Part shown: piece after piece, positions 11,421 through 23,156 of the stretch | How positions within the stretch are numbered: the first letter of the stretch is position 1 | Layout of the letters: each line of letters begins with the position of its first letter | From: Lytechinus pictus | Taxonomy: Eukaryota > Echinodermata > Echinoidea > Temnopleuroida > Toxopneustidae | Assembly (NCBI RefSeq): GCF_037042905.1 | Contig: NC_087249.1 | Coordinates: 36,843,401 to 36,907,400, forward strand | Length of the DNA stretch: 64,000 nucleotides | Reading direction: 5' to 3' | The notes under the pieces: model-generated | Told to the model about the DNA's origin: nothing | What the model saw: the letters and a program-made list of their open reading frames with translations, nothing else | Database searches by the model: none | Position numbers and translations under genes: made by a program

Positions 11421-12450
11421 TTAATGTCACAGATTCACAATCAAATAGAAATAAAGTCTATTTTCTTCTCTTTCACTTCCAGTCTTCTAAAATCTCCTAC
11501 AATGTCGGCAATCGGTGCAAGGTCGTCTGGATAACCCATCAGCATTCAAGTGGACATGTCCAGCACAATTTTCCAAGGTGAGTTGATACCCAACATCATC
11601 CATTCAAAATCAATAGTTTCATCTGCTTCCTGTAAGAAGTCCATTCCAATAATCTCATCAACATCTGTTCCAGCTTAGTTAGCTTCTCGAAAGATTCACT
11701 ACCTCCATCTGAACACCTAGTTCTCTGGACCTCTCTGTTCCACTTTGCTGCAATCATGACTGATGTGTCCAGCTTCTCCAGTTGAAGTACACAACTCATG
11801 GTTAGCCTCCAATCCTTTTCACACTCTTCTGTTCTATCATCAGTCTGATTTCTCGCATTGCGGGCTTGACTTTAATTCTTCTATCTCCTTTACTCTCTCA
11901 TCTGCAGGTGACGACTGCGCTCCATCCCCTACTGCTCCGACGTGACGTGGCTTATTCCTCTCTCCTGCCTTCTCCGTCTGTAGAAAAGACTCCATTTGTC
12001 AGTACAGCTGCCATCGCCTCATCTAGCGTCCTGGGGTGAGCTCGGAAAAATGGCGGCCCTGAATTCACCATCGTCAATTGCTTCTGAAAAGTGTCCACGA
12101 GCAAGCCTCTCCAGCATCAATGCTCCGCTCTGGGTATGCCAGGCAAGTCAGTTCCCTAATTGCCTGACCTAGTTCCTGTAGACTATCCTTAGCTGTCGAT
12201 GCCTAGTCCGAAACTTCAGCAACAAGTTTTCAGCATTCTCTCCAGGACCAAGTCATCTGTCCAAAGTGAAGTCAGATTGGGTAGGTGAGTTCCTGACCAT
12301 ATAGACTGTTTGAGACCTCCAGTTCTGCCTCTACGAGCCTCACGGTGAGAACCTATCCAGCGTCAGTGTCATTTCAACCATTCAGCCTCCGCAACTTCTC
12401 CCCTCTATCCAGCTGCTTACTCAGACTGTAGCTCGACGCTTGGTTTCACC
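10389..12450 (-). mobile_element. Decayed, internally deleted Ty3/gypsy element
   Basis: On the minus strand, from 5' to 3', there is a degenerate Gag zinc knuckle (11,750-11,791, CTSTGEAGHISHDC, second Cys replaced by Thr). Next come the end of a retroviral-type protease (near 11,590-11,660, IIGMDFL), the C-terminal tail of RNase H (near 11,510-11,560, NADGLSRRPC) and an integrase. Reverse transcriptase and most of RNase H are missing, so protease and RNase H remnants are only tens of bases apart. LTRs could not be found, and the outer limits are approximate. Gag-like DNA upstream of 11,800 is too decayed to translate. Confidence 0.7.
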
Positions 12451-13786
12451 ATATTGAGTGTTATAGTTTTGATATATTTGGATGTTTGTTTATTTCTGGT
12501 TTAATATAATACTTTTTTATCATGTCAAGCACACATACCCTTACATTGTAAAAGGAATAGATTTCCTTATTATTTACAGTGATTGATTCACTATTATTAT
12601 GTCCACAGGACATATAAATGCTCATTTTCCTTATTCAATCTTAACTTATTTAATGCACACTTGTAATAAGGAACTCAAAACACAACTTCTTTATTATAGC
12701 TTAAACAATACATTCCTAAATATCTACTAGTACCGTACACAACTATACATAATAATAGCAAAATTTTTATATACTTAATACAGATCATTCTACTACTTAG
12801 CAGACAAAAATGTGCTGGTATTTTTTTTTTTTTTTTAAGTGGAGGGGTTCTTTGAAAAGACCATCCCACCGCCGTGCCACCAAAAATGTAATGTGAGACC
12901 CTATCAAAATAACCTTTCAAAAATAGTATGCTGCCACCACAATAGTTTATAGAGTTATTGAGCTCTTAGCCAAGCATAATTTAACACTTGACCGTAATGA
13001 AGAAACTTTTCTTCGATGAGAACTTTAAAGAGCTAGTGAACCACCAATCAGAATAGCCATCTCACGATCCATAATATCTGAGTTCTATTACGAGGTCCGT
13101 GATTGGTCCAACTTCTTGCATCGACCGCCAACTTCTAGCCTCTCCATTCTGCCAGAACCACAGAGGTTGAAGGAGCTCCGAAGATCTGAAGAAAACCGTC
13201 TTTTCTCCCATCACAAGACTTCTGTCATACTCCAGCGTCCTGACCTTCACAGCAGAATTTAACTGGTGAGTTTACTCACTGAGTGATTAAGTGAGATATA
13301 ACCATAATATTTCTCATCTTTCATCGATAGAGTTAGCCATGAACCAAATCTCTATTCACTCACATACAAAACGTTTGTTCGCCTCGTGTTCTACACACAC
13401 ACACGATCAGGCATATCCACATCACACACGTGCAGTTGTATGCACATAGGCAATCATAGAAGCGGTCAGTCCTTGCTTCGCAATCAATCATTCTAGTCTC
13501 TTCCTCAGTTCTCAAATCTGCTCTTTATGAGGCTGTTCACACCGCAAGGGGGGACCGTGGGCGGTCTATCGTAGCACCCCCTTTTTTGAGAGGTCCTGTT
13601 GCCATGACGCATTAATTAATTACTATATTTCTATTTTCACGATGTTCCGACGCGTTTTACTCCATAAAATTAGGAGTGTTGAGTTGTACCGATTCAGATT
13701 CAGATCGCACCAAAATAGAATGAGTATAAAATTCCCCGCGTGTAGATGACTTCCGGCGTGCTATCGTAGCTCGGGTTCACACCGGC

Positions 13787-13971
13787 AGAGATAGCGCGAT
13801 CTAGCGCGCGCTAGACCGCGCTATCTCTCGTGGACCACCCCCAAGAGGTGCTCCAGTGGCACGCCGTTTTGGCTCGCCGTGGCTCGCTGTTGGGCGGACC
13901 GAAACGACGTTGTACCTTCCACACCGCAGAGATAGCGCGATCTAGCGCGCGCTAGATCGCGCTATCTCTGC
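13787..13971. repeat. Pair of long GC-rich palindromes
   Basis: A perfect 46-bp palindrome centred on TAGCGCGCGCTA spans 13,926-13,971, with arms reading GCAGAGATAGCGCGATCTAG. A near-perfect twin lies at 13,787-13,829, with one mismatched pair. Each is preceded by CACACCG. They look like abutted terminal inverted repeats of a small transposon family; no transposase or target duplication was seen. Confidence 0.6.
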
Positions 13972-15446
13972 CGGTCTGCACAGGCTCTATCACTGGGTCT
14001 CACTAGGTAAGCGTAGTTTTCCAAGCTCGATGACGAGTTCCGTTTTCTTGCAATATACAAGGTTGGTCTAAAAATAAACTAAGAAACCTAATTCAAATGA
14101 TGCTTAAACTAATTGTACGGTACTTATTATCCCTAATCACATCATCAATCAATCATCACTAATCAATTGATCACCATTTCTAATTCTAAGACTTAACAAC
14201 AAATCCAATTTATTGGATTCATCATTCTCAACAAACACTGGTCACTAATCATGTTCCTTCTATTCAAGTGTGCAAGTCCAATTACTGATTCCTAAGAAAT
14301 AACAAGTAAAGTTCAACTGAACTTTAATATAAGAAAACTTGAAGTTAACAATTCTGAAACATTTCAACGATAAAATTTGGATATTTACATCAATTTGCAT
14401 AAGTATAAAAATTCATTGAATATGGAATGAGCGATATAAAATTGTATAACGTACTCTACATAGTAAATAACTTAAATGTAAGTCTGTGCATGTCACTCTT
14501 AAATTGATAGAATGATAAATAGAATAATAATTAATTACTAACTTAATAAATCCTATGTATTCACTGTTTTAAATACACTAAGCAATAATCCGTATCAATT
14601 GTAAATATCGAGCTGTAGCTATACTACATCCTACTTAGTTCTGTACTTTATACTCCGTAGAGTTGTGTTCTCTCTAAGAATTATTTCAACTTAAGACTGT
14701 AATCTACTCTCCACAAAAGTTCCAGGACCAATGGTTCTTCTCTGTCGTTCTGACTTATGTGAGTAATCCTATCTAAACTGCCAGCAGTTACTCATAAACT
14801 TTCTCCATCCAATGTCACTAACCCAATACAACACACCAATCTCCAATAATATCCTTATCCTATCAACCTCTCAACGGGCCTTGTTTACCAGCCTTACAGC
14901 GCCTACAAAACTTCCACTCACTTTGTCGGTGTGAAGTTTGTAACAACATCCAACATTCTGTGTGATGAAAAGCCTCAGAAATCCGTAAATATCTCTAATC
15001 ATCACGGGTTCAAGAATAGACTCACATAGTACCTTTCTTAGCATTAAAGCCTACCGGAAACCTTAACCCTGTCCCTGCTGTCTGAGAATACAGCTAAGTG
15101 AAAACAAGTCGAAAAGACCAACACCTAAGCAATTATTCCTATTTCACTGTAACTAAATCAACCATCTATTAATACAGCGTCAATACTCTAAATGAAGAAT
15201 TGAGCTTCATCTATAAACTGAGTTTACTTCAGTCTATGACTATAAACATCAAGTATTCTTAATAAAACATATGAATGACTGCACAGAGAGTTTAGATTAT
15301 TTACAAGTTGTTTACCAATGCTTTCTGATTGATAATCAGGTATTTACATTTCATTGATTATTTACATAGATTACCTTGTAATCTTAATGTCAGAATCAAT
15401 ATTCTAGTTACATTGTATTTGTCAGATTATCAGAATTAATATTCAG

Positions 15447-15584
15447 TATTCTGATCTGAATAACATTAAGTATTCTGATCTGTATAACATTAAGTATTCT
15501 GATCTGTATAACATTAAGTATTCTGATCTGTATAACATTAAGTATTCTGATCTTAATAACATTAAGTATTCTGGTCTTAGTAAC
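15447..15584. repeat. 24-bp minisatellite, about 5.75 copies
   Basis: The unit TATTCTGATCTGTATAACAT plus TAAG is repeated head to tail with a few substitutions at each end of the array. No coding or regulatory role is evident. Confidence 0.85.
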
Positions 15585-16775
15585 TACGGGAATAGCATGC
15601 TTGACACCTATGTAACACGTGATCTTAACATCCGAACACTCATGATGACTAGCTTTGTTTAGTGTGATCCTATTTGTATATGATGTAAGAAATGTAAATA
15701 AATAATCAAAGTCATTAATCCTGAAATTAGAATTGAGTTAACGTCTCTATCAATAAATATCCTTTAAACGACCAATGTGGAAAAATCCCAAAGTCAGATC
15801 AATATTCAAAGCTATACCAAAACAACACACATTCCAGAACAACTTGACAGTTTTATGCCAAATGTTACTGACCCAAAAGATAATCTCTATTTAGAGATTG
15901 AAAATCTGACACTAGCCTTTTCCACGTTGGTAGAATAAATTTATCAATGCAGTAATTTAATTTCTCTGACTAGATAATTTGATTAAATATTCAGACTGTC
16001 AAGAGTCCTAAAAAGGACTGCCTAAATATTGTCATCAAGTCAGAAATAAATTCATAATATAAAATGCATAAATTATTCAATTTCCTAAATAAGGTAATTA
16101 AATATCCATTCAGGAGATTCCAGAAAGATAAATTAGCAGTCAGCATTATGTTCACTATCGTGACCATCAATTAATTTCTATCTGCTCTAAACAATTGTTT
16201 TCATGTCAAAAAGAGCACAAATAAGCACCAATAAATGCATTCACATATCTTCTCTAGATATCTAGCAAACAATTAGTAGACTTGACAAATCAATCAAAGT
16301 CTGCTAAAGAGTAACAATAACTGCCCAATTTCTGAGAACAACTGATAAGTCCAAGCTGACTATAAAGAAATACAACAGAGTATTGGCTGCCAAAAATCGT
16401 CACTAACCAAAAAGGTGACGAATGATTTCAAGAAGACTAGGAGATACTAGGAGGTGGACATACTTTTTGCGGGCTCCTGAATTTCACAGTGTTTTTCCGT
16501 CAATTCTTAGAAAGGTGTCATTCTTTTTATATCATCTGTTTCGGCATTCGTCAGGGACTGCGGCTGTGTAACTATTTTATCGTCTCATTTAATCACCCGC
16601 GTGTTATCGTCGGATGTTTGATGTATTTTTCGCCTTTTCCAGCCTAGAAACAATAACAAAATTCACGTATCCAAGGGTGCGCAAACGGTATTCACCATAG
16701 ATACGCATCATCCTCCTGTCTCCAGTGCGCTCTTTATGCCAGTGACGTAACAAAGCAACAGCCCCTTTCCCGGAT

Positions 16776-17469
16776 ATGGCGCCACGTACCGAGGAAAGAC
16801 AATTCAGCAAAAACTGGGTCAGATGCCCTCTCTGATCTGAAGGATGAGATATCGAGGCTCTCTTCAACGCTCACCGGCAAGCTGTCGCTCTTAGAATCTG
16901 CGCTCCATGATGTTCGGGAAGGACAGACAGGAATTCTACAGTCACTGTCGTTCCTGAGTGACAAGTATGATGAACTGAAGGTTACTGTGGAGATACTGCA
17001 AAATGAGAATAAGGAGTTGAAAGCAAAGAACAGAAATCTGGAGGAGAGAGTTGGTGACCTGAGTGGTGAAGTTCGAGACCTGAATCAGTATCATCGCAGG
17101 GTGAATCTCGAGATAGCGGGTATTCCGGAGCAGAAGGACGAAAATCCGGAGGAGATAGCACTCAAGGTGGCACAGAAGGTGGATCAGACGATCATGAAGA
17201 GTGACATCGACATCGCCCATCGCATTGGTTCCCCTAAAGATTGACGAGGTGCGAGACCCATCATCGTGAGATTTACGAATCGCCGATCTCGGAATGCTGT
17301 GTACGAAGGAAGGCGACAGATGAGAAGCGTTTCGACGAAAGATGTTGGAATCCACGGAGCACCAGCTGGGAAGATCTTCATCAATGAAAACCTGATCCCT
17401 GCAACTCGAGCTCTCTTGGGAGAAGTGAACGTGGAAAGGAAGAAGGCCGGCTTCAAGTTCCTTTGGACA
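16776..17469 (+). pseudogene. LINE ORF1, N-terminal part, interrupted
   Basis: The translated segment from about 16,795 has a heptad-like coiled coil (LSDKYDELKVTVEILQNENK) followed by an RRM-like region (VNLEIAGIPE ... IVRFTNRR), the layout of LINE ORF1 RNA chaperones. The probable start ATG at 16,776 is one nucleotide out of frame with the coiled coil. An in-frame TGA at 17,242-17,244 breaks the RNA-binding region; it could be a decayed CGA codon. The reading frame runs into the LTR at 17,470 and resumes after the second LTR at 23,030. Confidence 0.7.
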
Positions 17470-18172
17470 TGTAGGAAATGAGAACTTTCTTAACATAAAA
17501 ATATCTGATTGACTCACCAGCACTGAGGTCCTCTATGCGAAGGCAAAAATGTAGAAAATCAAGTGGCGATTAATTCATCGGGATCCTTCAATGCGATGTC
17601 CATAAACAAGATAAATGCGAATGAAGAACGATGTCGCGATGAAGAACGACCGCGCACGTGAGGCCTCAGCGAAACGCGTCGCGAATAGGGTAATCGTGAC
17701 ACGAGATGTTCTCCTAGAAATATTACACGCTGTCCACTTGGATAACACAAGCGATGAATATATATTTACATATGTCCAAAATCAAAAGGATGGAAAATGA
17801 AGAACTTGAAATCCTGATGATGAAAAATAAATCCAAAGTAAGAGCTATTTGTTGTGTTGCAAAGAAAAATGACTAGCAGAAATTGTACATGTCCTTACTA
17901 GGTGAAGACTTTCTACCGCGTGTGTTGGAGTGTAAAAATTAACCATGAGGTTGCTCTCAGCTTAAATCTGATTGGCTAGTCGTTGCTAAGTGAGAAAAAC
18001 ATCCGCTTAGAGATAGACAGGAGAATCAAGTTGAATAGGCTAACTGAGAGGTGCTCCATGAAAAGAATTAATTAAGTTGTAAATCAGCTGTCTTTGCATG
18101 ATCAATGTAAAATAAAGTGATCAAGCTCTGATCATGTTGAAATCAGTGTTTGATGATAAGAAAACCACTACA
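17470..18172 (-). repeat. 3' LTR of the Ty3/gypsy element
   Basis: On the minus strand it begins TGTAGTGGTTTTC and ends TTTCCTACA, that is TG...CA. It is 703 bp long and matches 22,327-23,029 almost perfectly. Short frames inside both LTRs are coincidental copies of each other. Confidence 0.93.
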
Positions 18173-18186
18173 ATACTCCCCTCCTA
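18173..18186 (-). promoter_or_regulatory. Polypurine tract
   Basis: The minus-strand sequence AGGAGGGGAGTATT lies directly upstream of the 3' LTR, where plus-strand DNA synthesis of an LTR retrotransposon is primed. Confidence 0.65.
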
Positions 18187-18253
18187 GATCAACGAACAAG
18201 AGTTAAGTTGATCGATACAAAGCATTGGTCCCATGATAATGTAAGATGTCCTT

Positions 18254-21200
18254 TCATCCATTGGAAAACTGGGCAAAACGAGCTGGAAAATGGACGCGGC
18301 GACCTGATCTGGTTGTCCGCACCGGTGGAGTAGAGGCAGTAGGAGTAGGTAGCGATGATAATGATGCATGATGTTGAATTGAATTGTCCATGCTTGTAGT
18401 AGATGGCAGATGAGCAACCTTGAGACGATCAACGCTGACGGAATCATTCTTCCCTTTCACATCCAAAATGAAAAACTTTGGCGTCCTACTAACAACTCTG
18501 TAAGGTCCATCATATTGCGGCTGAAGTGATGGCCGGACAGCATCACACCTGATAAATACATGCGAGCAATCTTGCAAATCAGGTGGAACATGCGATGTAG
18601 TAGTTTGAGAACGCGTTCGTGCAGGGTTGATGTCAATCATATAGTTGCGAAGGCGATGAACGCCTGGGTTGGAGAAAGAGTCCGGAGTCGTTGGTGCCAC
18701 CAGTTGACCTGGAACCTTCAGTGTAGTTCCATACACCAGTTCTGCTGGTGTACATCCAAGATCCTCTTTTACCGTTGTGCGTATGCCCAAAAGTGCGATA
18801 GGCAAAAACTCTTGCCATTTGCTGGGATCAGATTGCGCTCGAAGTGCTGCTTTGAGCTGACGATGGAATCTCTCCACAATACCATTGGCCGCAGGGTGAT
18901 ACGCAGTGGTGCGTGTACGAGAGCTCCCAAGAAGTGAAGTGAGTGCTTGGAAGAGTTGCGATTCAAACTGCCTACCTCTGTCCGTGGTGATGGTTGAGGG
19001 TGCGCCAAATCGGGAAATCCACCCATGCACAAGTGTCTTGGCGACAGTCTCTGCTGTAATGTCTGATATTGGGAAAGCATCGGCCCATCTTGTAAACCGA
19101 TCAATACAGGTTAACATGTAACAATATCCATTTGACGAAGGCAATGGACCGACTAAGTCTACATGAATATGACTGAATCTGGCGTCTGGCGCAGTGTAGG
19201 TTCCAAGTGGTGCCTTGATATGTCGATGGACCTTAGAGCGCTGGCAAGATAAGCATGAACGAGCCCACGTACGTATGTCCTTGTTCATACTTGGCCAAAC
19301 AAAACGTGAAGTAATCATTGCTTGGGTAGAGCGTACACCAGGATGTGACATATTATGCAACGCTTCAAATACCATGCGGCGGTGTTTCTTCGGGACGTAA
19401 GGTCTCTCGTGGTCTGTAGAGACATCGCACCAAATCATTCCGTCGCTTGAAGGCCGTGGTACTTGCTTAAATGTCAGTGAAGTTGATTTCTGTATCTCTT
19501 CCCATTCATCATCAATTTGGTCGGCTGCAATCTGATCAAAATCAACAGTAAATGATGTGTGGAGAGCATCCACATGCAGTCGAGACAAGGCATCAGCTAC
19601 TGTGTTGTCTACACCGTGTACATGCTGTATGTCTGATGTAAACTGCGAGATATAGTCTAGCTGGCGGATTTCTCTTGGAGAGTGACGGTCAGGCTTTGAT
19701 CGCAAAGCGTAGGTCAATGGCTTATGATCTGTGTAGACTGTGAACTCGCGTCCCTCTAAGAAATAGCGAAAATGGCGAATCGTGAGGTAAACAGCTAATA
19801 ATTCCCTACCAAAAGTGCTGTATCTTATTTCGGTAGGTTTGAGTCGCTGTGAAAAGAACGCAATTGGCTTCCAAATACCATCAGCGTACTGTTGAAGGAC
19901 GCCACCGACTGCTACATCTGATGCATCAACCATCAAGTTAGTTTGGAGATCTGTCGAAGGATGTACAAGCAAAGCAGCATTTGCAAGTTCCTCCTTCGCA
20001 CGCTCAAATGCACTGATGCGCTCTTCCGTCCACTCAACTGCCTTGGTTGATCTCTTCGGCTGACCACGGAGCATGTCGGTAAGTGGTGCGAGGATAGCTG
20101 CTGCCTTGGGGATAAATCGTCGATAAAAATTGACAAGTCCTAGAAAACGACGGAGCTGTCGAATAGAAGAAGGACGAGCAAATTCGCGGATCTCCTCCAC
20201 GCGCTTCTCGAGGGGTCGAATGCCATCTGCGCTGATGTGATGTCCCAAGAAGATGAGAGAGCTCACACCAAACACACACTTGGCAGGGTTGATCACAATA
20301 CCATACTCGTGAAGGCGAGCAAAAAGAAGTCGGAGATGTTCCTTATGCTCTTCCTCTGTTGCACTAGCAACTAGCATGTCGTCGATGTACACAAAGACAA
20401 AAGGCAAGCCCCTGACCACTTCGTCCATCAAACGCTGGAAGGATTGGGCTGCATTTCGAAGTCCGAAAGGCATTCGCGTAAACTCGAAGAGTCCGAAGGG
20501 TGTGGTAATTGCCGTCTTCGGTATATCAGATGGTTCAACGGGTATCTGATGGTATGCCTTGATGAGATCTATCTTCGAAAAGATCTTCTTGCCATTCAAT
20601 GATGCTGTAAAGTCCTGGATATGTGGGACTGGGTAGCGATCTGGTACAGTTCGAGCGTTAAGAGCACGGTAATCCCCACATGGGCGCCAATCACCTGGTG
20701 TAGATTTGGGAACCATGTGGAGCGGGGATGCCCAATTGCTACTCGACGGTCTAACGATCCCCAGTTCCTGCATATGTTCGAACTCAGAACGTGCTATCGT
20801 CAGGCGATCAGCAGCTAAACGACGTGGACGTGCGGAACATGGAGGTCCTGTCGTTACAATGTGGTGCGTAACAGAATGTTTGACAGCTTTGGGGCGATAG
20901 TCAGGACGAGTGATGTCTGGGTACTCCTTTAAGATGGCGTTATACTCATCACTGCCTGTAGTCGATGAACGTGAAAACATAGGACTGACAGACTGCGTGT
21001 GAAGTGGAGCACGGATGCCGTCGATCGTGAGCTTTGTAGTGGAGTCAATAAGTTTTCGATGCCTAACATCTACAACCAGTCCAAATTCATCCAGGAAATC
21101 GGCTCCAATAATGGGTGTAGGAAGATCGGCAATCACGAAAACAAAACGAAAAGTCCTTCGAAGGCCTAAATCCAAAGTGATGGAGCGTTCACCATACGTA

Positions 21201-21349
21201 CGAATGCGAGACTCGTTAACCGCTTCCAATGTGAACTCTGAATGTGTATGCCGTTGTCTGTCAACTGCAGATGGCGTGATTATGCTGACTTCCGCTCCAG
21301 TATCTACCAAAAATTGAGTACCACTGATCCGATCATGAATGTAGAACAA
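18254..21349 (-). CDS. pol: Ty3/gypsy Pol polyprotein (protease, RT, RNase H, integrase)
   Basis: About 1,031 residues in one open frame. Aspartic protease: DTGA at residues 16-19. Reverse transcriptase: [12 protein letters not shown] near 257-268 and YIDD at 321-324. RNase H: DAS near 475 and TDHK near 540. Integrase: H665, H669, C699 and C702 zinc-binding residues, then D731, D790 and E826 (DD35E). This is the Ty3/gypsy domain order, with integrase last. The frame is -1 relative to gag and remains open upstream through their junction, so Pol is likely made as a Gag-Pol fusion by frameshifting and the nominal start is not a real initiation site. No chromodomain is visible. No disabling change was seen. 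Confidence 0.95.
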   Translation of the reverse strand: MFYIHDRISGTQFLVDTGAEVSIITPSAVDRQRHTHSEFTLEAVNESRIRTYGERSITLDLGLRRTFRFVFVIADLPTPIIGADFLDEFGLVVDVRHRKLIDSTTKLTIDGIRAPLHTQSVSPMFSRSSTTGSDEYNAILKEYPDITRPDYRPKAVKHSVTHHIVTTGPPCSARPRRLAADRLTIARSEFEHMQELGIVRPSSSNWASPLHMVPKSTPGDWRPCGDYRALNARTVPDRYPVPHIQDFTASLNGKKIFSKIDLIKAYHQIPVEPSDIPKTAITTPFGLFEFTRMPFGLRNAAQSFQRLMDEVVRGLPFVFVYIDDMLVASATEEEHKEHLRLLFARLHEYGIVINPAKCVFGVSSLIFLGHHISADGIRPLEKRVEEIREFARPSSIRQLRRFLGLVNFYRRFIPKAAAILAPLTDMLRGQPKRSTKAVEWTEERISAFERAKEELANAALLVHPSTDLQTNLMVDASDVAVGGVLQQYADGIWKPIAFFSQRLKPTEIRYSTFGRELLAVYLTIRHFRYFLEGREFTVYTDHKPLTYALRSKPDRHSPREIRQLDYISQFTSDIQHVHGVDNTVADALSRLHVDALHTSFTVDFDQIAADQIDDEWEEIQKSTSLTFKQVPRPSSDGMIWCDVSTDHERPYVPKKHRRMVFEALHNMSHPGVRSTQAMITSRFVWPSMNKDIRTWARSCLSCQRSKVHRHIKAPLGTYTAPDARFSHIHVDLVGPLPSSNGYCYMLTCIDRFTRWADAFPISDITAETVAKTLVHGWISRFGAPSTITTDRGRQFESQLFQALTSLLGSSRTRTTAYHPAANGIVERFHRQLKAALRAQSDPSKWQEFLPIALLGIRTTVKEDLGCTPAELVYGTTLKVPGQLVAPTTPDSFSNPGVHRLRNYMIDINPARTRSQTTTSHVPPDLQDCSHVFIRCDAVRPSLQPQYDGPYRVVSRTPKFFILDVKGKNDSVSVDRLKVAHLPSTTSMDNSIQHHASLSSLPTPTASTPPVRTTRSGRRVHFPARFAQFSNG

Positions 21350-21390
21350 GCGACCATTCTTATTCTTAGCACCAGCACGAGTCGTCGCTC

Positions 21391-22281
21391 TTAATCCCGG
21401 CTGGCTCTGTCGTTTCCCTGAGCATGGGTGTTGGAAGAAGGCTGTTGAGAATCACTCGAAAACAAAGAAGCGTGATTAAAGTTACATGGCGGTGTACACT
21501 TGCGAGCTTCTGCACCATGTTTCCAGTGATACCAACAGAGAGGACGCTTTTGACTGCTACTCCTGCTACGTTGTCTATTTGAATGAGTATTTGGACGTTG
21601 AGGGCGCCTATTTGGAGATCGACCACGTTCATGTTGAAGTTGCGTAGTCAATGACTGCACTTGAAATGTAAGTCTGTCTACTTGCTGTTGAAGTTGTGAC
21701 AACTCTGAACTAGAAGTAGAAGACGAGGGCGAACTAACAGCAGAAACAGTACTTGTTGAACCAATATCAATGATTCTATCAGCCAAGTCTGCCAACTGTG
21801 TCACCTTCATGTCGTCGCGGCTTGACGCTAGAATTGTCTGGACATGATGTGGAAGTCGCTGCAAAAATAATTGTTTGAAGATTGTTTCATCAAGATGATC
21901 ACTTCCAAGCAGTTGTTCCATTCTACGTAATAACTGGGAGGGTTTTCGATCCCCTAGTTCCTCTTGGGTAAGTAGCTGGTGGAGTCTTTTCTGCTCCGAG
22001 ACTGATGTCCTGCGAATCAATTCTGCTTTGAGGTGCGAGTACGGTGTGTCCTTAGGAGGGTTCATTAAAATATCCCTGACTTCCTGCGCAATCTCAGGTT
22101 GAAGTGCAGACACAATGTACGCAAACTGAGTCTCCTCTGAAATAATTCCCCTCGTCATGAACTGGGCTTGTACTTGAGCGAACCATACAGCGGGATCGTT
22201 CGGCCAGTATGGGGGAAGCTTTAAGGCGACTGCAGCGACATGCGATACCGCAGCAGCTGGATTAGCTGATTGTTGATTCAT
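21391..22281 (-). CDS. gag: Ty3/gypsy Gag
   Basis: A 296-residue capsid protein. The N-terminal half ([20 protein letters not shown] ... [20 protein letters not shown]) has the alpha-helical retroviral-type capsid pattern, with the conserved YPFW-like and [14 protein letters not shown] segments of invertebrate Ty3 Gags. A Ser-rich linker and an Arg-rich region follow, then a Cys/His nucleic-acid-binding motif [18 protein letters not shown] near residues 246-263. It starts 46 bp after the LTR, directly downstream of the primer binding site. Gag packages the element RNA into virus-like particles in the cytoplasm. Confidence 0.9.
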   Translation of the reverse strand: MNQQSANPAAAVSHVAAVALKLPPYWPNDPAVWFAQVQAQFMTRGIISEETQFAYIVSALQPEIAQEVRDILMNPPKDTPYSHLKAELIRRTSVSEQKRLHQLLTQEELGDRKPSQLLRRMEQLLGSDHLDETIFKQLFLQRLPHHVQTILASSRDDMKVTQLADLADRIIDIGSTSTVSAVSSPSSSTSSSELSQLQQQVDRLTFQVQSLTTQLQHERGRSPNRRPQRPNTHSNRQRSRSSSQKRPLCWYHWKHGAEARKCTPPCNFNHASLFSSDSQQPSSNTHAQGNDRASRD

Positions 22282-22305
22282 GATGAAAATTGTTGCGTCT
22301 CGAAA

Positions 22306-22323
22306 ATCACGTCGGGGTCACCA
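22306..22323 (-). promoter_or_regulatory. tRNA primer binding site
   Basis: On the minus strand TGGTGACCCCGACGTGAT begins three bases after the 5' LTR. A leading TGG pairs with the CCA end of a tRNA. The exact primer tRNA was not determined. Confidence 0.75.
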
Positions 22324-22326
22324 AAT

Positions 22327-23029
22327 TGTAGGAAATGAGAACTTTCTTAACATAAAAATATCTGATTGACTCACCAGCACTGAGGTCCTCTATGCGAAGG
22401 CAAAAATGTAGAAAATCAAGTGGCGATTAATTCATCGGGATCCTTTAATGCGATGTCCATAAACAAGATAAATGCGAATGAAGAACGATGTCGCGATGAA
22501 GAACGACCGCGCACGTGAGGCCTCAGCGAAACGCGTCGCGAATAGGGTAATCGTGACACGAGATGTTCTCCTAGAAATATTACACGCTGTCCACTTGGAT
22601 AACACAAGCGATGAATATATATTTACATATGTCCAAAATCAAAAGGATGGAAAATGAAGAACTTGAAATCCTGATGATGAAAAATAAATCCAAAGTAAGA
22701 GCTATTTGTTGTGTTGCAAAGAAAAATGACTAGCAGAAATTGTACATGTCCTTACTAGGTGAAGACTTTCTACCGCGTGTGTTGGAGTGTAAAAATTAAC
22801 CATGAGGTTGCTCTCAGCTTAAATCTGATTGGCTAGTCGTTGCTAAGTGAGAAAAACATCCGCTTAGAGATAGACAGGAGAATCAAGTTGAATAGGCTAA
22901 CTGAGAGGTGCTCCATGAAAAGAATTAATTAAGTTGTAAATCAGCTCTCTTTGCATGATCAATGTAAAATAAAGTGATCAAGCTCTGATCATGTTGAAAT
23001 CAGTGTTTGATGATAAGAAAACCACTACA
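22327..23029 (-). repeat. 5' LTR of the Ty3/gypsy element
   Basis: A 703-bp copy of 17,470-18,172. Visible differences are C/T in the GGATCCTT(C/T)AATGCG segment and G/C in AATCAGCT(G/C)TCTTTG. In the element's own orientation this LTR drives transcription of gag and pol. Confidence 0.93.
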
Positions 23030-23120
23030 GACATATAATGGAAGGATATACTTGAGGAAGGAAGATATGGCATCTCCTATCATTATTCATTCTCGAGAAG
23101 ACATGGCCAAGATTAAGTAA
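23030..23120 (+). pseudogene. LINE ORF1, C-terminal part after the insertion
   Basis: Immediately after the LTR and its GACA duplication the ORF1 frame reopens and reads through to TAA at 23,118-23,120. The resumed frame starts with a typical ORF1 C-terminal motif (NGRIYLRKED). This shows that the Ty3 element inserted in coding sequence. ORF2 begins 36 bp later. Confidence 0.75.
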
Positions 23121-23156
23121 ATATTATCTTGTCTATATGTTCCTTGTAAATAACAT

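Larger units (their letters stand above)
12451..16400. other. AT-rich DNA without recognisable genes
   Basis: All frames are short and unlike known proteins. Structure is limited to GC-rich palindromes at 13,787-13,971, a 24-bp minisatellite at 15,447-15,584 and a purine/pyrimidine run near 12,820. Part of it may be the remains of retroelements too old to recognise. Confidence 0.5.
17470..23029 (-). mobile_element. Complete Ty3/gypsy LTR retrotransposon
   Basis: Two 703-bp LTRs (17,470-18,172 and 22,327-23,029) bound gag and pol, all read on the minus strand. A 4-bp duplication GACA lies immediately outside (17,466-17,469 and 23,030-23,033). I noticed only two substitutions between the LTRs by eye, so the insertion is young. 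It landed inside the ORF1 of a LINE. Gag, protease, reverse transcriptase, RNase H and integrase are all open, so the copy may be competent. gag and pol are in different frames, consistent with -1 frameshifting. Confidence 0.92.

Noticed and set aside
15447-15584. Possible CRISPR-like array
   Set aside because: A 24-bp unit repeated without spacers is a minisatellite, and the genome is eukaryotic.
16942-17523. 193-residue minus-strand frame
   Set aside because: It is the antisense shadow of the LINE ORF1 coiled coil and runs into the LTR.
17559-22657. Paired 61-63 residue frames in both LTRs
   Set aside because: They are identical only because the LTRs are identical; no start context or family supports them.
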